From positions 1-43,266 of the forward strand of contig USBS01000003.1 of the NCBI GenBank assembly GCA_900552915.1: 43,266 nt of DNA, given 5' to 3'. The position numbers and the translations under genes are program-made. Source of the stretch: an uncultured Sutterella sp. GTDB lineage: Bacteria; Pseudomonadota; Gammaproteobacteria; Burkholderiales; Burkholderiaceae_F. Below, one piece after another: positions 1 through 7,183 of the stretch (positions within the stretch are counted from its first letter, which is position 1; each line of letters opens with the position of its first letter). The notes under the pieces are model-generated. The model made no database searches. It saw only the letters and a list, made by a program, of their open reading frames with translations, and was not told the origin of the DNA.

Positions 1-436
1 TGTGGAAGTGGGGCCCGACTGGATCCGCGCCAAAATTGACGGCCGCCCTAGGTCTGTCGATGTGCGAACCATTCCGCATCCGGGTTTCCCGACCGATATG
101 CAGGCGCAGTTCATGGCGCTTGATGCCGTTGCCGAAGGCACTGGCCGCATCGTCGAGACCATTTTCGAAAACCGTTTCATGCATGTACCCGAGCTGCAGC
201 GAATGGGTGCCGACATTCATGTCGACGGCCATACGGCGGTGGTGCGAGGCGTCGAAAAGCTCGACGGCGCCAACGTCATGGCCACCGATCTGCGAGCTTC
301 GGCTTGTCTGGTGATTGCGGCGTTGGCGGCGCAGGGAGAAACCGTCATCGAACGCATCTATCATCTGGATCGAGGCTACGAGCACATTGAAGCGAAGCTC
401 TCGGCGTTGGGAGCGAGCATCGAACGCTTGAACTGA
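1..436 (+). CDS. murA: UDP-N-acetylglucosamine 1-carboxyvinyltransferase, C-terminal part (5' truncated by window)
   Basis: MurA transfers enolpyruvate from PEP to UDP-GlcNAc, the first committed cytosolic step of peptidoglycan synthesis. Only the last ~144 residues are present; the reading frame is open to the left edge. Recognisable C-terminal MurA signatures are GFPTDMQAQFMAL (near the start of the visible part) and DLRASACLVIAALAA followed by HLDRGYE, the loop that closes over the substrate. The catalytic Cys loop lies upstream, outside the window. It is followed after 26 bases by hisG, the usual murA-his order of Burkholderiales, so the two are probably co-transcribed. The family is unmistakable. 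Confidence 0.95.
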   Translation, partial: VEVGPDWIRAKIDGRPRSVDVRTIPHPGFPTDMQAQFMALDAVAEGTGRIVETIFENRFMHVPELQRMGADIHVDGHTAVVRGVEKLDGANVMATDLRASACLVIAALAAQGETVIERIYHLDRGYEHIEAKLSALGASIERLN

Positions 437-462
437 CAAACACAAAAATAATCGAGGCAAAA

Positions 463-1122
463 GTGATCACGCTGGCTTTATCGAAGGGGCGAATTTTTGA
501 AGAATTGCTGCCGTTTCTGGCAGCGGCGGGGATTGAGCCTCTGGAAAATCCGGAAAGCTCGCGAAAGCTCATGATCGGGACCAATCGGGAAGATCTGCGC
601 ATCGTGGTGCTTCGCGCTACCGATGTTCCGACGTATGTTCAGTACGGCGCCGCCGACATGGGTGTAGCGGGGTGGGATTCGCTCTACGAGCACGGAGGAA
701 ACGGCTTGTACGTACCTCTTGATCTCGGCATCGCCCGCTGCCGCATGAGTGTGGCCGCTCCGCGCGGGTTCGACTGGGAGACGAATGTGCGCCGCGGCAG
801 CCGCATCCGTGTGGCAACGAAGTACATCAAGTGGTCGCGCGACTATTTCGGACGTGAAGGCGTGCACGTGGACCTTATCAAGCTTTACGGTTCAATGGAG
901 CTTGCGCCGATTGCGGGACTTGCCGACGCCATTGTGGACTTGGTGAGCACCGGAGCGACGCTCAAGGCGAACAATATGGTCGAAATCGAGACGATCGCGC
1001 CCATTTCTTCGCGTTTGATCGTCAATCAGGCCGCGATGAAGCTCAAGCGCGAAGAGCTGATGCCCATCATGAACGCCATGCGCGAAGTGGCCGAAGAAAA
1101 AGCCCGCGAAAGGGCAGCCTGA
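463..1122 (+). CDS. hisG: ATP phosphoribosyltransferase, short (HisZ-dependent) form
   Basis: HisG condenses ATP with PRPP, the first and feedback-regulated step of histidine synthesis. The product is 219 residues with the N-terminal signature TLALSKGRIFEELLPFL and the PRPP-binding stretch ADAIVDLVSTGATLKANN. At this length it lacks the C-terminal regulatory domain of the long form (~300 residues). It therefore belongs to the short class that works as a hetero-octamer with HisZ (family knowledge). No hisZ lies in this window. The start is a GTG with GAGG at about 454-457 a few bases upstream; there is no better ATG. It sits between murA and hisD, on the same strand. Confidence 0.95.
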   Translation: MITLALSKGRIFEELLPFLAAAGIEPLENPESSRKLMIGTNREDLRIVVLRATDVPTYVQYGAADMGVAGWDSLYEHGGNGLYVPLDLGIARCRMSVAAPRGFDWETNVRRGSRIRVATKYIKWSRDYFGREGVHVDLIKLYGSMELAPIAGLADAIVDLVSTGATLKANNMVEIETIAPISSRLIVNQAAMKLKREELMPIMNAMREVAEEKARERAA

Positions 1123-1161
1123 CCGGCAGAAATTCAAAACAGATTTTGTAGGGAGAAAAGA

Positions 1162-2466
1162 ATGCAGATTCGTCGTTTATCGTCCGCCGAAGCGGATTTT
1201 GAGAAGAAATTCAGCGAGTTGGTTGCGGTTGATGCAAGCGTTGATCCTGAGATCACGCGGCGCGCCGAGGCCATTGTCGAGGATGTGCGCGAGCGCGGCG
1301 ATGCCGCCGTGCTTGAATACACGGCTCGATTCGATCATTTGCCTGCCGAAAAGCTTTCTGATCTGGTGATCACGGCCGAAGAAATGCGTGAGGCGCTCGA
1401 GAGTCTTCCCGAGGAACAGCGCTTTGCCATTGAGGAAGCGGCCCGCCGCATCCGAGTCTTCCATGAAAATCAACTCGAAAAGAGTTTTTCGGTGTGCGAC
1501 GAATACGGCAATACGCTCGGCCAGCGTGTTACGCCCGTCGATTCCGTCGGCCTGTACGTACCCGGCGGCTTGGCGGCCTACCCGAGTTCCGTGCTGATGA
1601 ATGCTATGCCCGCGCGCGTTGCCGGCGTCAAGCGCATTGAAATGGTGGTTCCCACGCCGGGCGGACAGAAGAATCCGTTGGTGCTCGCGGCGGCTAGTCT
1701 TGCGGGCGTCTCCCGCGCTTTTACGATCGGCGGCGCTCAAGCCGTGGCCGCACTTGCCTATGGTACCGAGACGATCGAGCCCGTCGACAAAATTGTGGGC
1801 CCGGGCAACGCTTACGTGGCTGCCGCCAAACGCAAGGTGTTCGGACGAGTGGGCATCGACATGATTGCCGGGCCTTCCGAAATTCTTGTGATTTGTGACG
1901 GCAAAACCGATCCGGACTGGATTGCGATGGATCTTTTCAGCCAGGCCGAGCATGATGTGCTTGCACAGGCTGTGCTGCTTACGCCCGACGCGGCGTTTGC
2001 CGACGCCGTCGAGGCGTCGATGGATCGTCAGATCGAATCGATGCCCCGCAAGGACATCATCCGTCAGTCGCTTGCCAACCGCGGCGCGATCATCGTGACG
2101 CGCGATCTTGAAGAAGCCTGCCGCATTGCCGATACCATTGCTCCGGAACATCTGGAAATGAGTACGGATGAGCCGGAGAAATGGGCCGAACTCATTCACC
2201 ACGCCGGCGCCATCTTCTTGGGGCGCTTCTCGTCGGAAGCGCTCGGCGACTATTGCGCCGGTCCCAACCACGTGCTGCCGACGAGCCGTACGGCACGCTT
2301 CTCGTCGCCTTTGGGCGTTTATGACTTCCAAAAGCGCACCAGCATGATTCTCGTGCAGCAAAGCGGTGTAACGCCGTTGGCGCGCATCGCCGAAACACTC
2401 GGCAAGGGTGAGTCGCTCTTTGCGCATGCTGCAAGCGCTCACTACCGTCTACAGGACGAAAAATAA
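1162..2466 (+). CDS. hisD: Histidinol dehydrogenase
   Basis: HisD carries out the last two steps of histidine synthesis, L-histidinol to L-histidine with two NAD+ and a zinc ion. The product is 434 residues, full length for the family. Visible signatures are the NAD region around VGPGNAYVAAAKR, the zinc ligands Q261 and H264 in SQAEHD, and the catalytic pair E329-H330 in APEHLE. The C-terminal GDYCAGPNHVLPTS segment is also present. The ATG is preceded by AGGGAG at 1150-1155, an ideal Shine-Dalgarno sequence. In most Burkholderiales hisC follows directly; here the next gene is hisB after a 77-base spacer with a strong hairpin. Confidence 0.97.
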   Translation: MQIRRLSSAEADFEKKFSELVAVDASVDPEITRRAEAIVEDVRERGDAAVLEYTARFDHLPAEKLSDLVITAEEMREALESLPEEQRFAIEEAARRIRVFHENQLEKSFSVCDEYGNTLGQRVTPVDSVGLYVPGGLAAYPSSVLMNAMPARVAGVKRIEMVVPTPGGQKNPLVLAAASLAGVSRAFTIGGAQAVAALAYGTETIEPVDKIVGPGNAYVAAAKRKVFGRVGIDMIAGPSEILVICDGKTDPDWIAMDLFSQAEHDVLAQAVLLTPDAAFADAVEASMDRQIESMPRKDIIRQSLANRGAIIVTRDLEEACRIADTIAPEHLEMSTDEPEKWAELIHHAGAIFLGRFSSEALGDYCAGPNHVLPTSRTARFSSPLGVYDFQKRTSMILVQQSGVTPLARIAETLGKGESLFAHAASAHYRLQDEK

Positions 2467-2477
2467 TTTGAAGCGTC

Positions 2478-2513
2478 GCGGAGGGAAATTCGACGATAGG
2501 GTTTCCCTTCCGC
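2478..2513 (+). promoter_or_regulatory. Intercistronic stem-loop between hisD and hisB
   Basis: Bases 2478-2488 (GCGGAGGGAAA) pair with 2502-2513 (TTTCCCTTCCGC) with one bulged T, giving an 11-bp stem and a 13-base loop. No U-tract follows, so it does not look like an intrinsic terminator. It lies in the only long gap of the his operon, exactly where hisC would normally be. A role in mRNA stability or processing, or a remnant of gene loss, is inference. Confidence 0.55.
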
Positions 2514-2543
2514 GCCGATCAACGCATTTAGGAGCAGTCGTTG

Positions 2544-3131
2544 ATGCGTACCGCAGCCATTTCGCGCAACACGAAGGAAACAAAGATCGACGTGCGTCTG
2601 AATCTTGACGGAACGGGCGAGTGTTCGGTGCAGACCGGCATCGGGTTTTTCGATCACATGCTTGAGCAGATTGCCCGTCACGGGTTGATGGACCTTACTG
2701 TTGAGGTCTCGGGCGACCTGCATGTCGACGGTCATCATACGGTGGAAGATACGGGCATTGTCATCGGACAGGCGCTCAAGGAAGCGCTCGGCGACAAGAA
2801 GGGCATCGTACGCTATGGCCAAGCCTGCATACCGCTTGACGAATCGCTTTCTCGCGTTGTGCTGGATCTGTCCGGACGCCCCGGCCTTTACTTTTCATGC
2901 GGCTTTACCGCACCGATGATCGGAGAGCTTGATTCGCAGCTTGTGCGCGAATTTTTCCAGGGGTTCGTGAATCATGCCGGCGTGACGCTGCACATCGACA
3001 ACCTCAAGGGTGAGAACGCGCATCATCAGGCCGAGTCGATTTTCAAGGCCTTTGCGAGAGCGCTGCGCATGGCTGCGGCTGTGGACCCGCGTGCCGCCAA
3101 CGTCATTCCCAGCACCAAGGGTGCATTATGA
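2544..3131 (+). CDS. hisB: Imidazoleglycerol-phosphate dehydratase
   Basis: Monofunctional IGP dehydratase (histidine step 7), Mn-dependent. It is 195 residues, the usual length for a stand-alone HisB without the phosphatase domain of enterics. The two metal-binding HHxxE-type clusters are visible: DGHHTVEDTGI near residue 70 and AHHQAESIFKAFARAL near the C-terminus. GTGECSVQTGIGFFDHML is the typical N-terminal block. I chose the ATG at 2544, with AGGAG at 2530-2534 spaced 9 bases, over a TTG three bases earlier. The stop overlaps the hisH start (ATGA), implying translational coupling. With no fused phosphatase, histidinol-phosphatase must be encoded elsewhere. Confidence 0.96.
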   Translation: MRTAAISRNTKETKIDVRLNLDGTGECSVQTGIGFFDHMLEQIARHGLMDLTVEVSGDLHVDGHHTVEDTGIVIGQALKEALGDKKGIVRYGQACIPLDESLSRVVLDLSGRPGLYFSCGFTAPMIGELDSQLVREFFQGFVNHAGVTLHIDNLKGENAHHQAESIFKAFARALRMAAAVDPRAANVIPSTKGAL

Positions 3132-3763
3132 AAATTGCGATTGTCGACTACGGTACAGGCAATCTGCGCAGCGTCGGTCAAGCCGTCAAGGCCGTAGCCG
3201 ACGGAGCCGATGTGTCGGTAACGTCCGTTGCTTCCGAAATTGACGCCGCCGACCGTGTGATTTTCCCCGGACAGGGCGCCATGGGAGACTGCATGCGCAG
3301 CCTGAACGAGTCGGGGCTCAAGGATGCCGTGCTGCGTGCGTTGGCCGCTAAACCCGTACTTGCCGTGTGCATCGGCATGCAGATGCTTTTTGAGTACAGC
3401 GATGAAAACGACTGCGCGGGACTCGGACTGATTCCGGGTAAGGTCATTCGTTTTCCGCAGACAGCGCTCGTGCGTGCCAACGGAGAGCGGCTTAAGGTTC
3501 CTCAGATGGGATGGAACACGGTGACTCAGCGCATGAATCATCCGCTGTGGGACGGCATCGCCGACAAAAGCTGGTTTTATTTCGTGCACAGCTACTTTGT
3601 GGCGCCCGAGGACGACTCGGTTGCGGCAGGAACCTCCTGCTACGGACTGCCTTTTGTTTGCGCCGTCGCTCGAGACAATATTTTTGCCACGCAATTTCAT
3701 CCGGAAAAGAGCGCTGCAAGCGGCCTGAAGCTTTTCTCCAATTTCGTGCACTGGAATATCTAG
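3128..3763 (+). CDS. hisH: Imidazole glycerol phosphate synthase, glutaminase subunit
   Basis: Class I glutamine amidotransferase subunit that feeds ammonia to HisF. It is 211 residues. The catalytic triad is visible: nucleophile C81 in VCIGMQMLFE, and H191 and E193 in FHPEKS. The N-terminal IVDYGTGNLRSV and the oxyanion-region PGQGAMGDCM are standard for HisH. It overlaps hisB by four bases (ATGA). It is separated from hisA by 54 bases containing only a weak GCCC/GGGC hairpin. HisH acts only with HisF, encoded two genes downstream. Confidence 0.96.
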   Translation: MKIAIVDYGTGNLRSVGQAVKAVADGADVSVTSVASEIDAADRVIFPGQGAMGDCMRSLNESGLKDAVLRALAAKPVLAVCIGMQMLFEYSDENDCAGLGLIPGKVIRFPQTALVRANGERLKVPQMGWNTVTQRMNHPLWDGIADKSWFYFVHSYFVAPEDDSVAAGTSCYGLPFVCAVARDNIFATQFHPEKSAASGLKLFSNFVHWNI

Positions 3764-3817
3764 GCGATTGCCCTTCGAACGGGCCAACTTGCATAAACCA
3801 ATCAATCAGGACTCATC

Positions 3818-4555
3818 ATGCTTCTAATTCCTGCAATCGATCTGCAAAAGGGGCGCTGCGTGCGTCTGCGTCAGGGCGATTTGGAAAACAACGTTACCGT
3901 CTACAACGAAGATGCCGTCGATCAGGCTTGTCAATGGGCCGATTTGGGGGCGGAGCGCATTCATATTGTGGACTTGGACGGAGCCAAGACGGGAAAGCCC
4001 GTTAATGCGCCGCTCATTCGCGAAATGATCGAGGAAATCGGAGGCGATGCCGACATTGAAGTGGGCGGCGGCATCCGCTCGCTTGAGCAGATCGAAGCCT
4101 ATCTTGATGCGGGCGTACGCTATGCCGTGATCGGAACGGCTGCCGTCAAGACGCCGGGGTTTCTCAAGGAAGCTTGTGCGGTGTTCCCCGACAGCATCAT
4201 TGTGGCGCTCGATGCCAAAAACGGCATTGTGGCGACCGACGGTTGGGTAAAGAGCACCGGACACGATGCGGTCGATTTGGCTCAACGATTTGAAGACTAC
4301 GGCGTTGCGGCATTTCTTTATACGGATATCAGCCGAGACGGCATGCTTTCCGGCGTCAATGTTGAAGCGACGGCGGCTCTGGCGCGTGCTGTCAATGTGC
4401 CCGTGATTGCTTCGGGCGGTATGCATACGCTCGACGATGTTCGTGCACTGCTGAAGGTTGAAGCCGACGGCGTGATGGGAGCGGTGCTCGGCCGCAGCTT
4501 GTACGAAGGAACCATCGATTTTGCCGAGGCGCAAAAGCTCGTCGGTTTTCCCTGA
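3818..4555 (+). CDS. hisA: Phosphoribosylformimino-5-aminoimidazole carboxamide ribotide isomerase
   Basis: HisA catalyses the Amadori isomerisation of ProFAR to PRFAR. It is a 245-residue (beta/alpha)8 barrel. Catalytic aspartates are D8 in IPAIDLQKG and D132 in VALDAKNG. The two half-barrel phosphate-binding motifs are the GGGIRS and SGGMHTLDD regions. The ATG at 3818 has AGGA at 3808-3811. It lies between hisH and hisF as in the standard operon. Nothing is unusual apart from the 54-base gap before it. Confidence 0.96.
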   Translation: MLLIPAIDLQKGRCVRLRQGDLENNVTVYNEDAVDQACQWADLGAERIHIVDLDGAKTGKPVNAPLIREMIEEIGGDADIEVGGGIRSLEQIEAYLDAGVRYAVIGTAAVKTPGFLKEACAVFPDSIIVALDAKNGIVATDGWVKSTGHDAVDLAQRFEDYGVAAFLYTDISRDGMLSGVNVEATAALARAVNVPVIASGGMHTLDDVRALLKVEADGVMGAVLGRSLYEGTIDFAEAQKLVGFP

Positions 4556-4580
4556 CTTTTAATCGACGGAGATTCGAGTC

Positions 4581-5351
4581 ATGCTGGCCAAACGCATTAT
4601 TCCGTGCCTGGACGTGACCGCAGGGCGCGTCGTCAAGGGCGTTAATTTCGTGTCTTTGCGCGACGCGGGCGATCCCGTTGAGATTGCACGCCGCTACAAC
4701 GAAGAAGGCGCCGACGAACTGACGTTTCTCGATATCACGGCCTCAAGCGATGATCGCGACATCATTTTGTCGGTGATCGAAGCTGTGGCCGGGCAGGTGT
4801 TTATTCCGCTTACCGTGGGCGGCGGCGTACGCAAGGTTTCCGATATTCGGAGACTGTTGAATGCAGGAGCCGACAAGATTTCGATCAACACCGCGGGCGT
4901 CAACAATCCGGACCTCATCGGGGAATCGGCCGCGCTGCACGGCTCGCAGTGCATTGTTGTGGCCATTGACGCGCGGCGGCGGGACAAGTCCGATCCGACC
5001 AAAGGCTGGGAGGTTTTCACGCACGGCGGCCGTACGGCTACGGGGCTCGATGCCGTCGAGTGGGCCAAGAAAGTGACGGCGCTCGGTGCGGGTGAAATTC
5101 TTCTCACCAGTATGGATTGCGATGGCACCAAGCAAGGGTTTGATCTGGAGCTTACGAGAACGGTTTCGGAAGCTGTCTCGGTGCCGGTGATCGCTTCGGG
5201 CGGCGTGGGCAATCTGGACCATATGGTCGAAGGCGTGACGCTCGGCAAGGCCGATGCCGTTCTTGCGGCCTCTATCTTCCACTTCGGTGAATACTCCGTG
5301 CGTCAGGCCAAGCAATACATGGCACAGCGCGGCATTACGGTGAGGTTGTGA
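4581..5351 (+). CDS. hisF: Imidazole glycerol phosphate synthase, cyclase subunit
   Basis: HisF uses ammonia delivered by HisH to turn PRFAR into IGP and AICAR, linking to purine synthesis. It is a 256-residue barrel. Catalytic D11 is in IPCLDVTAGRVVKGVNF and D130 in VAIDARR, at the exact positions known for the family. The phosphate-binding motifs GGGVRKVSDI and SGGVGNLDHM are present. The start ATG at 4581 is preceded by CGGAGA. The stop codon overlaps the hisI start (TGATG). Confidence 0.97.
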   Translation: MLAKRIIPCLDVTAGRVVKGVNFVSLRDAGDPVEIARRYNEEGADELTFLDITASSDDRDIILSVIEAVAGQVFIPLTVGGGVRKVSDIRRLLNAGADKISINTAGVNNPDLIGESAALHGSQCIVVAIDARRRDKSDPTKGWEVFTHGGRTATGLDAVEWAKKVTALGAGEILLTSMDCDGTKQGFDLELTRTVSEAVSVPVIASGGVGNLDHMVEGVTLGKADAVLAASIFHFGEYSVRQAKQYMAQRGITVRL

Positions 5352-5740
5352 TGCGCGACTGGATAAGCGAAGTGAGGTTTAATGCCGACGGTTTGGTGCC
5401 GGTGGTGACCCAGGATCACGAAAGCGGACGCGTCTTGATGCTTGCTTGGGCAAATGAGGAGGCTTTGCGTGAAGCTCAGGCGACGGGGCGCGGCGTGTAT
5501 TTTTCTCGCTCGCGCGGCAAGCTCTGGCGCAAAGGTGAAGAGTCCGGGAATATCCAGAAGCTGCACGAAATACGACTTGACTGCGACGGCGACAGCGTGT
5601 TGTACGTTGTTACTCAGGTAGGAGGCATGGCGTGCCATACCGGACGTGAAAGCTGTTTTTACCGCAAGCTCGAAGACGAACAATGGCACATCGTCGATCC
5701 GGTGAAGGTTTCACCCGATCGGCTTTATGCCAAGCACTGA
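5351..5740 (+). CDS. hisI: Phosphoribosyl-AMP cyclohydrolase
   Basis: HisI opens the purine ring of PR-AMP (histidine step 3), requiring zinc and magnesium. It is 129 residues, so it has only the cyclohydrolase domain and no fused HisE pyrophosphatase. Key residues are visible: the metal/zinc cysteines in LDCDGDSVLYVV and MACHTGRESCFYR, and the conserved GVYFSRSRGKLW block. I prefer the ATG at 5351 (GAGG at 5342-5345, spacing 5) to a GTG at 5348. It is the last gene of the operon, followed by a terminator. A hisE gene, which usually follows in this order, is missing. Confidence 0.95.
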   Translation: MRDWISEVRFNADGLVPVVTQDHESGRVLMLAWANEEALREAQATGRGVYFSRSRGKLWRKGEESGNIQKLHEIRLDCDGDSVLYVVTQVGGMACHTGRESCFYRKLEDEQWHIVDPVKVSPDRLYAKH

Positions 5741-5762
5741 AAACAGCCGGAAAGCAAAGAGG

Positions 5763-5789
5763 ACGCCGCCCGAGTATGGCGGCGTTTTT
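5763..5789 (+). terminator. Intrinsic terminator of the his operon
   Basis: A perfect 8-bp GC-rich stem (5763-5770 with 5778-5785, ACGCCGCC/GGCGGCGT) with a 7-base loop is followed by a run of five T. It lies 22 bases after the hisI stop and just before the convergent cytochrome gene. Confidence 0.9.
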
Positions 5790-5793
5790 GCGC

Positions 5794-6138
5794 TTACTTC
5801 ACCTTGAAGCCGAAGCTGTGGCACTGATCGCAGAAATTGACCGGCGCCTCGTGCATCAAATGGCAGTTTACGCAGTCGAGCTGATCCTGATAGTGCGGAG
5901 AGACATGAGGATTTGTCGGTTTGACGTTTTTTGTTTTCTCGACGATAGCCTTGATGTCGTGACAGGTCTTGCAGGTATCGATTGTGGGTTCCTGCGGATT
6001 GGCTTTATCCGGCCCATGACACATTTCGCACTTCACGCCTTTGGCGACGTGGCGTTCGGCGCCTGTGGCGGCATAGCAGGCCGAAGCGGCAGCGCAGACA
6101 AGGACTGTGGTCAGAACGGCAAGTTTGGCTAGACGCAT
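5794..6138 (-). CDS. Periplasmic tetraheme c-type cytochrome, FccA heme-domain type
   Basis: A 114-residue exported electron carrier. Residues 1-23 are a signal peptide (Lys-containing start, hydrophobic core, cleavage likely after CYA). Four CxxCH heme sites lie at 37-41, 56-60, 89-93 and 103-107. Four further histidines (30, 78, 82, 96) could give bis-His ligation to all hemes. The spacing and the NPHVSPHY and FCDQCHSFGF motifs match the N-terminal cytochrome domain of Shewanella flavocytochrome c fumarate reductase (FccA), but no flavin domain is attached. It probably passes electrons from a membrane quinol dehydrogenase to separate periplasmic flavoprotein reductases (inference). I start at the ATG at 6138 (AAAGG upstream) rather than the TTG at 6144. 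It is monocistronic, between terminators. Confidence 0.85.
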   Translation of the reverse strand: MRLAKLAVLTTVLVCAAASACYAATGAERHVAKGVKCEMCHGPDKANPQEPTIDTCKTCHDIKAIVEKTKNVKPTNPHVSPHYQDQLDCVNCHLMHEAPVNFCDQCHSFGFKVK

Positions 6139-6200
6139 AAGCAATGCCTTTTGGCTTGATGCTCATACGAACGCGGCGAAACGGCTGCGTATGAATTTTT

Positions 6201-6230
6201 TAAAGAACCCGACGAAATTTCTCGCCGGGT
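6201..6230 (-). terminator. Likely terminator after trmB
   Basis: On the minus strand, 6230-6222 pairs with 6215-6207 in a 9-bp stem with one G-T pair, a 6-base loop, then TCTTTA. It lies 16 bases downstream of trmB and upstream of the cytochrome gene. The U-tract is weak. Confidence 0.55.
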
Positions 6231-6245
6231 GCAGAGGAAAACGAT

Positions 6246-6968
6246 CTATTTGCGTACGAACACAAGATCCCAGACGCCGTGACCTAGACGTTCGCCGCGA
6301 GCTTGGAATTTGGTGCAGGGGCGCTCGCACAGAGGGTTGGCCATGAGCGGAGAGAAGCCTTCGGGGTGCAGGTTCTTGAGCAGCGGCTCGGCCGACAAGA
6401 CTTCAAGCATTTGCTCGGCGTAGTTTTCCCAGTCCGTGGCACAGTGGATGTAGGCGCCGGGCTTTAAGCGCGAGGCCAGAAGTGACACGATTTCCGGGCG
6501 GATCAGACGGCGCTTGTGGTGACGCGCTTTGCGCCAGGGATCCGGAAAGTAAACGTGAATGCCCGAGAGCGAATCGGGAGCAATCATGTCGCGCACAACC
6601 TCAACGGCGTCGTGCCGGGCAATGCGGATATTGGTAAGGCCCATTTCTTCGATGCGCTTGCTGAGCGCACCGACGCCGGCGACGAATACTTCGCAGCCGA
6701 GGAAATTCACCTCCGGGTGTGCTTGCGCGATGGCAGCCGTGGTTTCACCCATGCCGCAGCCGATTTCAAAGACGAGAGGAGCATTGCGGCCGAATGCTGC
6801 TTCGGGAACCAACGTCTTGGTTTCGTACTTAACTTCGTATTTCGGGAAAATTTCCTCAAAAGCACGTTCCTGAGCGGCAGAAATATGGCCGCGGCGCAGC
6901 ACGAAGCTGCGGATATGACGATGCTTGAGCTCTTCGAGTTCTTCGGGCGTGAGTTCTTTTCCGGACAT
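6246..6968 (-). CDS. trmB: tRNA (guanine-N7)-methyltransferase
   Basis: TrmB makes m7G at position 46 of tRNAs using SAM. It is 240 residues, typical for the family. SAM motif I is LVFEIGCGMGETT. The catalytic and tRNA-binding region IHVYFPDPWRKARHHKRRL is the classic TrmB signature. The C-terminal TKFQARGERLGHGVWDL is also characteristic. The start ATG has no clear Shine-Dalgarno sequence. Only ~24 bases separate it from the terminator of the upstream tRNA-Gly gene, so it is probably expressed by read-through from the tRNA promoter (inference). Confidence 0.95.
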   Translation of the reverse strand: MSGKELTPEELEELKHRHIRSFVLRRGHISAAQERAFEEIFPKYEVKYETKTLVPEAAFGRNAPLVFEIGCGMGETTAAIAQAHPEVNFLGCEVFVAGVGALSKRIEEMGLTNIRIARHDAVEVVRDMIAPDSLSGIHVYFPDPWRKARHHKRRLIRPEIVSLLASRLKPGAYIHCATDWENYAEQMLEVLSAEPLLKNLHPEGFSPLMANPLCERPCTKFQARGERLGHGVWDLVFVRK

Positions 6969-6992
6969 GGCTGCTGCTGAACGTAGATAGGC

Positions 6993-7020
6993 AAAACGGA
7001 CCGTCGCAAAGGCGGTCCGT
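6993..7020 (-). terminator. Terminator-like hairpin between tRNA-Gly and trmB
   Basis: A perfect 8-bp stem (7020-7013 with 7003-6996, ACGGACCG/CGGTCCGT) with a 9-base loop is followed by four U. It lies 12 bases after the tRNA. The short U-tract suggests partial termination, letting trmB be transcribed. Confidence 0.75.
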
Positions 7021-7032
7021 TTCGAAGAATTC

Positions 7033-7106
7033 TGGAGCGGGCGAAGGGAATCGAACCCTCGTATAAAGCTTGGGAAGCTTTCGTTCTGCCATTGAACTAC
7101 GCCCGC
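7033..7106 (-). tRNA. tRNA-Gly (anticodon CCC)
   Basis: The minus strand folds into a complete 74-base tRNA with CCA encoded. The acceptor stem is GCGGGCG/CGCCCGC. The D-arm is GTTC-AATGGCA-GAAC and the anticodon stem is AAAGC/GCTTT with loop TTCCCAA. The variable loop has four bases (ATAC), and the T-arm is GAGGG-TTCGATT-CCCTT. The anticodon CCC reads GGG. Position 46 is A, so this tRNA itself is not an m7G46 substrate of the neighbouring TrmB. Confidence 0.95.
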
Positions 7107-7117
7107 ACGAGGCGCTA

Positions 7118-7146
7118 ATTATGCCCAAAATTCACAAGGAAACCAA
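7118..7146 (-). promoter_or_regulatory. Sigma-70 promoter of tRNA-Gly
   Basis: On the minus strand, TTGGTT (7146-7141) and CATAAT (7123-7118) are separated by 17 bases. The -10 box ends 11 bases before the tRNA 5' end. Position and spacing fit a stable-RNA promoter. Confidence 0.65.
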
Positions 7147-7183
7147 GGACCTCGAGCGAAATTAATGCCGTTTTGTCTTTTCC

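Noticed and set aside
1177..2442. 421-residue open frame on the strand opposite hisD
   Set aside because: It lies wholly antisense to a clear hisD, has no family resemblance and a composition typical of a reverse-strand shadow in GC-rich DNA.
6163..6194. TCATACG/CGTATGA inverted repeat followed by T-rich sequence upstream of the cytochrome gene
   Set aside because: The orientation with the T-run is plus strand, where no gene ends nearby; the stem is only 7 bp around 18 bases. Too weak to call.
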